DNA from: Pseudomonadota bacterium
GTDB taxonomy: Bacteria > Myxococcota > Myxococcia > Myxococcales > Anaeromyxobacteraceae
Direction of reading: 5' to 3'
Length of the DNA stretch: 9,263 nt
Assembly: GCA_023419875.1 (NCBI GenBank)
Contig: JAEZXM010000290.1
Coordinates: forward strand, 1-9,263
Shown here: piece by piece, positions 1 to 5,915 of the stretch
How positions within the stretch are numbered: position 1 is the stretch's first letter
How the letters are laid out: each line of letters starts with the position of its first letter
Notes under the pieces: model-generated
Database searches by the model: none
What the model was told of the DNA's origin: nothing
What the model saw: only the letters and a program-made list of their open reading frames with translations
Program-made: the position numbers and the translations under genes

Positions 1-189
1 GCCCACGGCACCGCCGCCCGTGTCGCCGGCCCCCGCGCCGCCCGCGTCGCCCGCCCCGCCGCCGGTCTCCCCGGCGCCCGTTCCGCCGCCGGAGGAGCCT
101 TCGCCTCCGCCCTTCGGACACGCCAGCGTGCCCGAGGCCAGCAGCGCGGCGAGCGCCGCCCTGAGCCACCACTTCCTGATCGAGACCAT
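1..189 (-). CDS. Gly-rich probable lipoprotein, N-terminal part only
   Basis: Only the first 63 codons are in the window; the gene runs off the left edge. The ATG at 189-187 is set by a strong Shine-Dalgarno GGAGGGG (plus-strand 196-202) six bases upstream. The product begins MVSIRKWWLRAALAALLAS, a positively charged start followed by a hydrophobic helix, then GTLAC with Cys24 as the likely lipidated residue. The position at -3 is Thr rather than the usual Leu, so the lipobox is imperfect. After the Cys the chain turns into low-complexity Gly/Ala with scattered Asp, Glu and Thr (for example GAGETGGGAGDAGG), which looks like a flexible linker on the outer side of the membrane. The preceding S41 gene ends 110 nt upstream. 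No domain is visible, and function cannot be inferred from this fragment. Confidence 0.72.
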   Translation of the reverse strand, partial: MVSIRKWWLRAALAALLASGTLACPKGGGEGSSGGGTGAGETGGGAGDAGGAGAGDTGGGAVG

Positions 190-299
190 CGCGTTCCCCT
201 CCGTGACGATGAACGTCCGGAGGGAAGCTAAGCCCCGCCCGGCCGCGAGCGGCACCCCCCTCACTCGCCGCCGGTGGAGGGACGAGCGTGCGGGCCCCG

Positions 300-2189
300 T
301 CACCTCGGCTGGACCGGGGGCGGCTTCGGCGGAAGCTCGGCGCGTTGCAGCGCGGCCCGCGCCGCGCGGAGCCAGCCCGCATTCTTCGAGACCACGTCCT
401 CGCGCGTCGTCGCGTAGGGCTCGTCCGGCCGCACCGGGCGGTTCTCGAACGCGTACTCCTCGAAGAACCGCTCCGCCGCGACCTGCTTTGCCCCGATCGA
501 CGCGTCGGTCTGGACGCCCATGGCGGCGTTGGGGATCGAGATGCCGATCCAGCCGGCCTGGTCCGCCCAGCGCGCGCTCTGCCCCCGGGTCTCCTGCTGG
601 CTCGCGCCGGCGCCCTCCGTCGGACCGCCCACGAGCAGGGCGCGATGGCCGCGCTTCAGGATGGCCGCGAGCCGGTCGCAGGCGCTCATGCAGCCCGGCG
701 CGACGAGCGCCACCACGCGCCCCGGGAAGCCCAGCTCCTCGTTCGGTGTGAGCGGAGGCTCGAGGAAGGCGGGCGTGAACTCGGTCCGGGCGCGGCGCGC
801 GTCGCGAATGGCCATGAGGATCCGCTCGGGCTCGGACGGAACGCGGCCCGGGGCCTGCTGGGAGGCGGCGCCGAGCATCGGGGAGCGCGCCTCGTACACC
901 TTCTCGTTCTGGACGGTGGCGCGGAGCACCAGCGCTCCGCCCGGCGAGAGGCTCGACCTCGGCGTGAGCAGGGCCGCGAGCGCGGAGGAGTGCGAGAGGT
1001 ACCCGCCCTCGTTCTGGCGGAGGTCGAGGATCAGGTCCTGGCCGCGCTCGGCGCAGCCGCGCAGGAACCCGCGCAGCACGTCCATGTAGGGCCGCTTGCC
1101 GCCCTTCCCGTTGAGGCCGTGCGTGTGGAAGCTGAGGAGCTGCGCGTAGCAGGCCGCGGGGCCGTCGGCGGCGGCCTCGCCCAGGCGGGCCGCGAGCTGG
1201 CCGCCGTCGCCGCGGTACACCTCGAGCTCCTCCGCGTCCGCGGGCGCGACCACCGGGTCCCCCCGGAGCAGGCCCTCGGAGGCGCCGCCGTCGCGGAACC
1301 AGGGCCCGCGCTTGGCAGACCTCCAGTCGATCCGCTCGCTCGTTCCGAGGCCGGTGCGCTTCAGGTACGCGGCGAGGAACGGGTGCTTTGCCGCGCCGGG
1401 CGCGATGAACCAGGGGACGACGACGGGCCGCAGCTCCTCGCCGGAGACGACGGTGAAGGTCGCCTCGAGTCGGTCCGGGTAGGCGAAGTCACGGCGGGTG
1501 AGCGCGTCCACCGCCCGCTCGATCCGGGCGCCGGCGGAGCTCCCCGGGACGGCCTGGGCGAGGTCGGCGATGGCGTCCGCGATCGAGCGTCCGTCGATCG
1601 CCACCACCTCGTCGCCGATCTCGAGGCGCTGATCCGGCCGGCGCGCGCTCTCCTCCTCGATCCACCGGGCGACGCCCGGATCGCGGTACGAGACGTACGC
1701 CTTGCCGTCGGCGGCGAGCGTCAGCCGGACGCCCAGCGACACCACCGGCAGCGAGCGCGGCATCGCCATGAAGAGATGCCCATCCTCGAACGCCGCCACG
1801 CAGCGGCGGAAACGATCGAGGAAGCGCAGGGGATCGTCCTCGCGGTCGATCGCCCGCTCGGCCGCCACGCAGCCGTCCAGGTGACGGCGCGCGTCGAACG
1901 GCGGGCGCCCCTCGGCCGCGAGCAGCTTCGCCTTCTGGTGGAAGAAGACGTACCGCGCCTCCAGCGCGTCGCGGAGCTCGCAGGTGAGCCGGACGCGCTC
2001 GGCGCGGCTGCTCAGCGGGGTGGGGCCGCGGGGTTCGTCGTCGAGGCGCGCTTCGCGGCATCCGTCGGCGGAGAGGTCGGATGCCGCGGGCTCGGGTGTT
2101 TCCATGCCGGCGCCGGTGCCGGCGAGGGAGCCCTCCCCCGAGGAGCAAGCGGCGGCGGTGAGAAGGACGAGTGGGAGGATTGTCCTCAT
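300..2189 (-). CDS. S41-like (tail-specific/CPAF-like) peptidase lipoprotein
   Basis: Predicted product of 629 residues. I chose the ATG at 2189 over an upstream GTG at 2249 because it starts a lipoprotein signal (MRTILPLVLLTAAAC, Cys15 lipidated); neither start has a strong ribosome site. Residues 132-143 contain FEDGH, whose His138 fits the catalytic His of His/Ser-type S41 enzymes. Residues about 185-255 (RLEIGDEVVAIDG) resemble the PDZ-like substrate domain. The S41 core follows: LILDLRQNEGG at 386-396, then VVALVAPGCMSACD at 492-505 with Ser502 in the nucleophile position, then ALLVGGPTEGAG at 517-528. In CtpA-type members a catalytic Lys lies 25 residues after the Ser; here that residue is Ala527. 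The tail PDEPYATTREDV (588-599) matches the usual S41 ending. It may use a Ser-His-Glu triad or may be inactive. It probably acts at the cell envelope; the substrate is unknown. Confidence 0.85.
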   Translation of the reverse strand: MRTILPLVLLTAAACSSGEGSLAGTGAGMETPEPAASDLSADGCREARLDDEPRGPTPLSSRAERVRLTCELRDALEARYVFFHQKAKLLAAEGRPPFDARRHLDGCVAAERAIDREDDPLRFLDRFRRCVAAFEDGHLFMAMPRSLPVVSLGVRLTLAADGKAYVSYRDPGVARWIEEESARRPDQRLEIGDEVVAIDGRSIADAIADLAQAVPGSSAGARIERAVDALTRRDFAYPDRLEATFTVVSGEELRPVVVPWFIAPGAAKHPFLAAYLKRTGLGTSERIDWRSAKRGPWFRDGGASEGLLRGDPVVAPADAEELEVYRGDGGQLAARLGEAAADGPAACYAQLLSFHTHGLNGKGGKRPYMDVLRGFLRGCAERGQDLILDLRQNEGGYLSHSSALAALLTPRSSLSPGGALVLRATVQNEKVYEARSPMLGAASQQAPGRVPSEPERILMAIRDARRARTEFTPAFLEPPLTPNEELGFPGRVVALVAPGCMSACDRLAAILKRGHRALLVGGPTEGAGASQQETRGQSARWADQAGWIGISIPNAAMGVQTDASIGAKQVAAERFFEEYAFENRPVRPDEPYATTREDVVSKNAGWLRAARAALQRAELPPKPPPVQPR

Positions 2190-2344
2190 CGGAGGTCGGG
2201 GTACCACCGGACAAGGGAGCGTCCGGAGTCCACCCGACGAACGGCTCACGAGGGGACGAGAATTCCGGCGATGTGATGACTACGCGCGAAACGCGGATTC
2301 ACGCGGGCGGGCGGGCGAGGGGACGGCTGGGGCTGAGGCCGCCG

Positions 2345-2638
2345 CTACCCGCGCCCCTCCACCCACCGCACCAGCTCCCGGAGCCCCTCGGTCATCGCGA
2401 GCTCCGTGAAGCGGACCTCGCGGCGCTCCGCGCCCTCTTCCACGGTGAGACGATACGTGAACCGATCGACGGCCGGCGCAGGTACGGTGAGCACCTCGGG
2501 CAGCGAGGCGAGCGCGGCTCCGGCCACGAGGCGCCGCAGCTCGGCCCGGTCCGAGCTTGCGAGGCTCGCCTCGTCCACCTCGAACCTGCGGGCCGCGCCG
2601 CCGAACCCGCCCGTGCGGTCGAGCTCGAGGCGCATCAT
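2345..2638 (-). CDS. emfourin-like inhibitor of the M4 protease
   Basis: Predicted 97-residue protein starting MMRLELDRTGGFGG. A short N-terminal strand followed by a GGF-G motif, a charged middle helix (SSDRAELRRLVAGA) and a beta-hairpin near FTYRLTVEEGAERREVRFTE fits emfourin, the small proteinaceous inhibitor encoded after protealysin in Serratia. There is no signal peptide, as expected for a partner of a protease made in the cytoplasm. The ATG at 2638 overlaps the protease stop (ATGA), so translation is probably coupled; a second in-frame ATG directly follows at 2635. A Shine-Dalgarno GAGGAAGG sits four bases upstream, inside the protease gene. The role (holding the co-expressed protease inactive in the cell) comes from family knowledge and gene order. 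The sequence match is by motif memory only, so family membership is likely but not proven. Confidence 0.8.
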   Translation of the reverse strand: MMRLELDRTGGFGGAARRFEVDEASLASSDRAELRRLVAGAALASLPEVLTVPAPAVDRFTYRLTVEEGAERREVRFTELAMTEGLRELVRWVEGRG

Positions 2639-3705
2639 GCCGCCTTCCTCCGCGCCGCCGCCCTCGACGCCTCGGCGGACACCCCCACCGTCTCCCATCC
2701 CTTCCTCACGGCGCGCGCCTCCGCCGCGCCGAAGAGCCGGTCGGCCGCGTGGACGGTGGCGAGCGCGGCATCCGAGAACTGGGCCCGCCGCGAGAGCAGA
2801 TCGGTGAGGGCCAGGTACCAGATCGCGCCCGCCTTCTCCCAGGCGTTGCCGCCGAGCTCGCGGGCGGCGACGTAGAACGCGTGGTTGGGGATGCCGGAGA
2901 AGACGTGCACCCCGCCGTTGTCGTCGGGATAGTCCTCGGGCCGGTAGTCGCGGGCGTGCGCGACCTGGGGATCCTCGCCGAGGAGCGCGTTCTTGTACGC
3001 CTTCCCCGGCGCGACCAGCGACCGGACCGCCTGCTTCGGGTACTTCACCAGCAGTCCCTCGCCGATCCGCCAGCTCGCCTCCCTGGCCGTCTGCTTGCGC
3101 GCGCGCTGGAGCACGAGCGCGCCGAACACGTCGGCGAACGACTCGTGGAGCGCGCCGGGCTGGTCCTCGTAGTCGAAGGCGGCCTCGTAGCCGATGAGCC
3201 CGTGGGTGAGCTCGTGCCCGATGATGTCCACGTGGCGGGTGAAGGAGCCGAAGACCTTCCCGTCTCCGTCGCCGAACACCATCTGGCGTCCGTCCCAGAA
3301 GGCGTTCATGTACCCGCGTCCGAAGTGGACCGAGGCCTCGAGCCCGAGGCCGCGGCCGTCGAGGGAGTTCCGGCCGAGCGCGGCCAGGTAGAACCGGAAC
3401 ACCTCGCCGAGCCCCTCGTACGCGGCGTTCACCTCGGCGTCGCGGGACCGGCGGCCGCGCTCCTCCCGCACGATCGTGCCCGGGAGCTTCTCGCGCCGGC
3501 CGGCGTCGTAGATGGTGCGACGGAGGGTTCCCCGGGGCACCGCCCGCAGGAAGTCCGCGGTGGCGAGGCGCGCGCCGCGGAGCCGCTCGCTGAGGCGCAC
3601 CGTGTCGAAGGCTGCGTTCCGGACCTGCCGGGTCGCGCACTCGGCCAGTCGCTTCATGACGTGGGGCGGGAGGATGGAACAGAACGTCGGCTTGGCTCGG
3701 CACAT
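2635..3705 (-). CDS. protealysin-type M4 (thermolysin family) metalloprotease
   Basis: Predicted 356-residue zinc endopeptidase. The zinc site is HELTH at 164-168 (His164, Glu165, His168) with the third ligand Glu188 in ESFAD; the catalytic His of thermolysins is His267 in GGVHVFSGIPNHAFY. There is no secretion signal. Instead the N terminus (FCSILPPHVMKRLA, about 8-21) carries the PPH-type motif of the short propeptides found in protealysin-like members, unlike the long secreted thermolysin precursors. Mature enzyme probably starts somewhere after residue 40. The ATG at 3705 is supported by a GGAGG ribosome site (3714-3718) eight bases upstream; reading frames opening further upstream run through the terminator and repeat gene and are not credible. 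The next gene overlaps its stop and encodes the likely inhibitor. Family knowledge places such enzymes in the cytoplasm, with release to cleave host or prey proteins; that role is inference here. Confidence 0.95.
   Translation of the reverse strand: MCRAKPTFCSILPPHVMKRLAECATRQVRNAAFDTVRLSERLRGARLATADFLRAVPRGTLRRTIYDAGRREKLPGTIVREERGRRSRDAEVNAAYEGLGEVFRFYLAALGRNSLDGRGLGLEASVHFGRGYMNAFWDGRQMVFGDGDGKVFGSFTRHVDIIGHELTHGLIGYEAAFDYEDQPGALHESFADVFGALVLQRARKQTAREASWRIGEGLLVKYPKQAVRSLVAPGKAYKNALLGEDPQVAHARDYRPEDYPDDNGGVHVFSGIPNHAFYVAARELGGNAWEKAGAIWYLALTDLLSRRAQFSDAALATVHAADRLFGAAEARAVRKGWETVGVSAEASRAAARRKAA
2636..2650 (-). promoter_or_regulatory. ribosome site and ATGA overlap coupling protease to inhibitor
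   Basis: The minus strand reads GAGGAAGG (2650-2643), four bases, then ATGATG. The protease stop TGA (2637-2635) lies inside the first ATG-ATG. Ribosomes ending on the protease can restart at once on the inhibitor, which would keep the two products in step. The Shine-Dalgarno is a good match, so independent initiation is also possible. Confidence 0.7.
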
Positions 3706-3713
3706 GTCTTTCG

Positions 3714-3718
3714 CCTCC
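3714..3718 (-). promoter_or_regulatory. Shine-Dalgarno of the M4 protease gene
   Basis: GGAGG on the minus strand lies eight bases before the ATG at 3705. It decides the start among several in-frame openings further upstream. No clear -35/-10 pair was found between this site and the terminator at 3757-3798, although the operon promoter should lie in that stretch of about 50 bases or read through from upstream. Confidence 0.75.
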
Positions 3719-3756
3719 GGTGGAACCCGAGCATCCCGGGCCCCGGCGCGGAGCGC

Positions 3757-3798
3757 AAACAAACGGACGGCGGCCACGCCGAGGGCGCGCCGCCGTCC
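3757..3798 (-). terminator. intrinsic terminator after the decapeptide-repeat gene
   Basis: On the minus strand, 22 bases after the stop of the repeat gene, a perfect ten-pair stem GGACGGCGGC / GCCGCCGTCC (3798-3789 and 3774-3765) is followed by GTTTGTTTG (3764-3757). The loop can add an inner stem GCGCC/GGCGT with one bulged base. A long GC stem followed directly by a T-rich tract is the standard Rho-independent form. It separates the upstream genes from the protease-inhibitor operon. Confidence 0.85.
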
Positions 3799-3820
3799 CC
3801 TTTCCCCCCTCTTCCGTGCG

Positions 3821-4666
3821 CTACTCGGTGCCGGTCCCCGTCCCGGTGTCGCCCGTGGTGCCCGTCTCCATCCCGGTGTCGCCCGTCGTGCCGGTGTCCA
3901 TCCCCGTGTCGCCGGTCGTGCCCGTGTCCATCCCGGTGTCACCCGTGGTGCCGGTGTCCATTCCCGTGTCGCCGGTCGTGCCGGTGTCCATCCCGGTTTC
4001 GCCCGTCGTGCCCGTGTCCATCCCCGTGTCGCCGGTCGTGCCCGTGTCCATCCCGGTGTCGCCCGTCGTGCCGGTATCCATCCCGGTTTCGCCGGTCGTG
4101 CCGGTATCCATCCCGGTTTCGCCCGTCGTACCGGTGTCCACTCCGGATTCACCGGTCGTGCCGGTGTCCATCTCCGTTTCTCCGGTGGTGCCGGTCTCCG
4201 CCTGGGGCTCGCCGACGGCGCCCGTCCCGGTGGTTGCGCCGCCCGCAGACCGCATCAGCATGAAGGCGCTCGCCTGGAGGGTCCCCTCCTGATCGGTGAA
4301 CACCGCACGGACCCGGTCGCCCTCCTGGATCTGGTCCTTCGTGATCGACTTGCCCGCCTGCACGTACTTCGTGCTCTCGTCGATGGCGAACTCGTGCGAC
4401 TGACCGGCCGAGTCCTTCACCGTGATCTTGTCCTCCTCCACGCTCTCGACCGTGACGAGGATGGACTCGGTCTTCCCCGCCGCCGCGCTCCCCTGCGACA
4501 GCTCGGTCGGGCCGGGGGTGCCGTCGTCTGCCACGCCGTCCGTCTCGAGCGGCTCGGTCTGGGCGCCCGTGTCCGCCGCGCCCGTGTCGCTCGCCTCGTC
4601 CTGCGCGAGGACCGTCCTGCCGGCGAGGAGGATCCCCGCCAGAATCATCCACTTCGCGAAGCTCAT
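3821..4666 (-). CDS. exported protein with small beta-rich domain and decapeptide-repeat tail
   Basis: Predicted 281 residues. The ATG at 4666 is chosen because it begins a clear signal peptide (MSFAKWMILAGILLAGRTVLA, likely cut after Ala21) and has a G-rich ribosome site just upstream. Residues 22-65 are acidic and Thr/Gly-rich. Residues about 67-138 (ILVTVESVEEDKITVKD, then FAIDESTKYVQAGKSI, then IQEGDRVRAVFTDQEG) look like a small five-strand OB/DUF5666-type domain: strand, hairpin, strand, then an 'EGDRV' turn. Residues 155-274 are twelve tandem decapeptides of the form GMDTGTTG(D/E)T, ending with GTGTGTE. The tail has one Asp or Glu before each TG step and no Lys or Arg, so it should be extended and acidic. 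Calcium binding or surface spacing are possible but unproven. It is followed by a strong terminator. Function is unknown. Confidence 0.88.
   Translation of the reverse strand: MSFAKWMILAGILLAGRTVLAQDEASDTGAADTGAQTEPLETDGVADDGTPGPTELSQGSAAAGKTESILVTVESVEEDKITVKDSAGQSHEFAIDESTKYVQAGKSITKDQIQEGDRVRAVFTDQEGTLQASAFMLMRSAGGATTGTGAVGEPQAETGTTGETEMDTGTTGESGVDTGTTGETGMDTGTTGETGMDTGTTGDTGMDTGTTGDTGMDTGTTGETGMDTGTTGDTGMDTGTTGDTGMDTGTTGDTGMDTGTTGDTGMETGTTGDTGTGTGTE
3845..4204 (-). repeat. 30-bp tandem repeat coding for twelve decapeptides
   Basis: Twelve 30-bp units without spacers lie inside the exported-protein gene. Each encodes a variant of GMDTGTTG(D/E)T. The units differ mostly at third codon positions, plus the Asp/Glu swap in one column and changed units near the start (ETEMD, ESGVD). 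Every unit is exactly 30 bp, so copy-number change would keep the frame. A partial thirteenth unit runs to the stop. Confidence 0.95.
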
Positions 4667-4800
4667 CGCCTGCCCCCCTGTTTCGGTCCCCGCGCTGGCG
4701 CCGCGCGCCCGCCACATGCAGGCCCGCCGCGACACGCTGGGGTGTGCCGGTGGAACCATGGGCGCTGGCCGATCGAGCGGCAAGGAACGAGGGAGCGCCT

Positions 4801-4816
4801 GCGCGGCGCGCCGCGC
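4801..4816. repeat. 16-bp perfect palindrome between cyclase and repeat gene
   Basis: The plus strand reads GCGCGGCGCGCCGCGC, identical to its reverse complement. It lies 34 bases after the cyclase stop on the minus strand. There is no T-tract, so it is not a typical intrinsic terminator. It could still form a hairpin at the transcript end, or be a chance product of CpG-rich sequence. The rest of the 183-base spacer shows no promoter I would defend. Confidence 0.4.
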
Positions 4817-4849
4817 GGCCGCAGGAGAGCCGGAGGTTCGAGCGGTCTG

Positions 4850-5755
4850 TTACACGAGCACGACGCGGTTCCGGCCGGCCGCCTTGGCCGCGTACAGCGC
4901 CTGGTCGGCGCGCGAGACCACGGTCTCGGAGGTGTCCTCGCCCAGCGTGGTGGTGACACCGAGGCTCACCGTCGCCTGGATGACCAGGTCGTCGATCTCG
5001 AACGGGGTCCGCTCCACCATCTGCCGGACGCGATCCGCGGCGATGCGCGAGCTCTCGCCCGAGAGCCCCGGCCAGAGGATCAGGAACTCCTCGCCGCCGA
5101 TCCGCCCGAACGAGTCCGAGGCGCGCGTGCTGGCGGTGACCCGCCTGACCAGCTCCTGCAGCACGCCGTCGCCCACCGTGTGACCGTGGGTGTCGTTGAC
5201 CCGTTTGAAGTGGTCCATGTCGAGCACCGCGATCCCGAGCGGACGCCGATCGCGCTGCGCGAAGGAGATCTCGGCCAGGAGGCGCTCGGTGATGCCGCGC
5301 CGGTTGAGGCAGCCGGTGAGCGGGTCGGTGCGCGACTGCGCCCGGAACATCTCCTGCAGGCGGTAGAGCTCGGCCTGGAGGTCGACGATCCGCCGCCCGG
5401 CGCGCAGCCGGACGCGGAGTTCGTGCTGGTCGAACGGCTTCACCACGTAGTCGTCGGCTCCCGCCTCCATGCCGGCGACGATGTCGTGCCGCGCGCGCCG
5501 GGCGGTGAGCAGGAGCACGTAGGTGTACGGCGCGCCCGCCGCCTCGCGGGCCCGCACCCGGCGGCAGAGCTCGACCCCCTCGATCCCCGGCATCTCCCAG
5601 TCGATGAGGGCGAGGCTCGGGGCGTCCACCTCCTGCAGCCGGTTCCAGGCCTCCTCGCCGTTCGTCGCCTCGACGACATCGAAGCCCCATCCCGTCAGCG
5701 ATGCGCGGAGCACCGCCCGGATCGTCGGACTGTCGTCTGCGACGAGCACTCTCAT
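4850..5755 (-). CDS. REC-GGDEF response regulator, diguanylate cyclase
   Basis: Predicted 301 residues. Receiver domain at 1-120: MRVLVADDSP supplies acidic Asp7 and Asp8, Asp52 in ALIDWEMPG is the phosphoacceptor, Thr84 and Lys106 (VVKPFD) are the switch residues. A short helix linker at 120-143 leads to SRTDPLTGCLNRRG, the usual GGDEF start. Cyclase features are all present: LDMDHFKRVNDTHGHTVGD (metal and GTP binding) and GGEEF at 220-224. An RxxD inhibitory site (Arg211 to Asp214) lies five residues before GGEEF, so product feedback by c-di-GMP is expected. The ATG at 5755 fits the receiver start; longer readings into the leader have no family support. The product should make c-di-GMP when phosphorylated, in PleD/WspR fashion, in the cytoplasm. 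No histidine kinase is nearby, so it is an orphan regulator. Confidence 0.96.
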   Translation of the reverse strand: MRVLVADDSPTIRAVLRASLTGWGFDVVEATNGEEAWNRLQEVDAPSLALIDWEMPGIEGVELCRRVRAREAAGAPYTYVLLLTARRARHDIVAGMEAGADDYVVKPFDQHELRVRLRAGRRIVDLQAELYRLQEMFRAQSRTDPLTGCLNRRGITERLLAEISFAQRDRRPLGIAVLDMDHFKRVNDTHGHTVGDGVLQELVRRVTASTRASDSFGRIGGEEFLILWPGLSGESSRIAADRVRQMVERTPFEIDDLVIQATVSLGVTTTLGEDTSETVVSRADQALYAAKAAGRNRVVLV

Positions 5756-5757
5756 TC

Positions 5758-5879
5758 GCGGGGATTCCCGCTTTGCTAAGTACCACGTCGGGCGCGCATT
5801 GAACCCGGGGTTCGTTGCGGGTGCAAACGCACCCGGCACCTGCGTCCCTCGGCCGAGGGACCGCACCACGAACGCGTGG
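5758..5879 (-). other. hairpin-rich leader/spacer before the cyclase gene
   Basis: The 160-base spacer holds five short inverted repeats in a row: CCACG/CGTGG (5866-5879, loop 4), the 18-bp palindrome GTCCCTCGGCCGAGGGAC (5844-5861, which extends as TGC/GCA past one bulge), CGGGTGC/GCACCCG (5818-5835, loop AAAC), GAACC/GGTTC (5801-5813, loop 3) and GCGGG/CCCGC (5758-5771, loop 4). The last ends three bases before the ATG and covers the place where the ribosome site should be. None has a T-tract. They may end transcription of the VWA gene, form a structured 5' leader, or bind a dimeric regulator. Confidence 0.5.
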
Positions 5880-5915
5880 GGGAAGCAGGTTGACGGAGAG
5901 TCTACGTGGGCGCGC

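Noticed and set aside
654..656. Lys512 of the S41 protein as the missing catalytic Lys
   Set aside because: It is only ten residues after the nucleophile Ser, in the helix that follows it, not at the +25 position used by CtpA-type enzymes.
2187..2249. Upstream GTG start for the S41 gene
   Set aside because: It would put twenty extra residues with Pro and Arg before the hydrophobic signal segment, and there is no ribosome site.
288..2276. A 662-codon open frame on the plus strand
   Set aside because: It lies opposite the S41 lipoprotein gene, is dominated by Arg, Ala, Gly and Glu as expected from antisense GC-rich codons, and shows no motif. The minus-strand reading has a signal peptide and S41 motifs.
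3845..4204. Possible CRISPR array because of 30-bp periodicity
   Set aside because: There are no unique spacers, units are directly adjacent and they remain in frame within a secreted protein.
2557..5779. Overlapping long plus-strand frames opposite the protease, repeat and cyclase genes
   Set aside because: They run across several real minus-strand genes and the terminator. Their repetitive Pro/Val/Ser or Arg/Pro stretches are the antisense image of the decapeptide repeats.
5766..5795. Possible sigma-54 promoter (TGGTAC followed by GC) before the cyclase
   Set aside because: The spacing between the GG and GC elements does not fit the fixed ten-base gap, and the TTGC element is missing.
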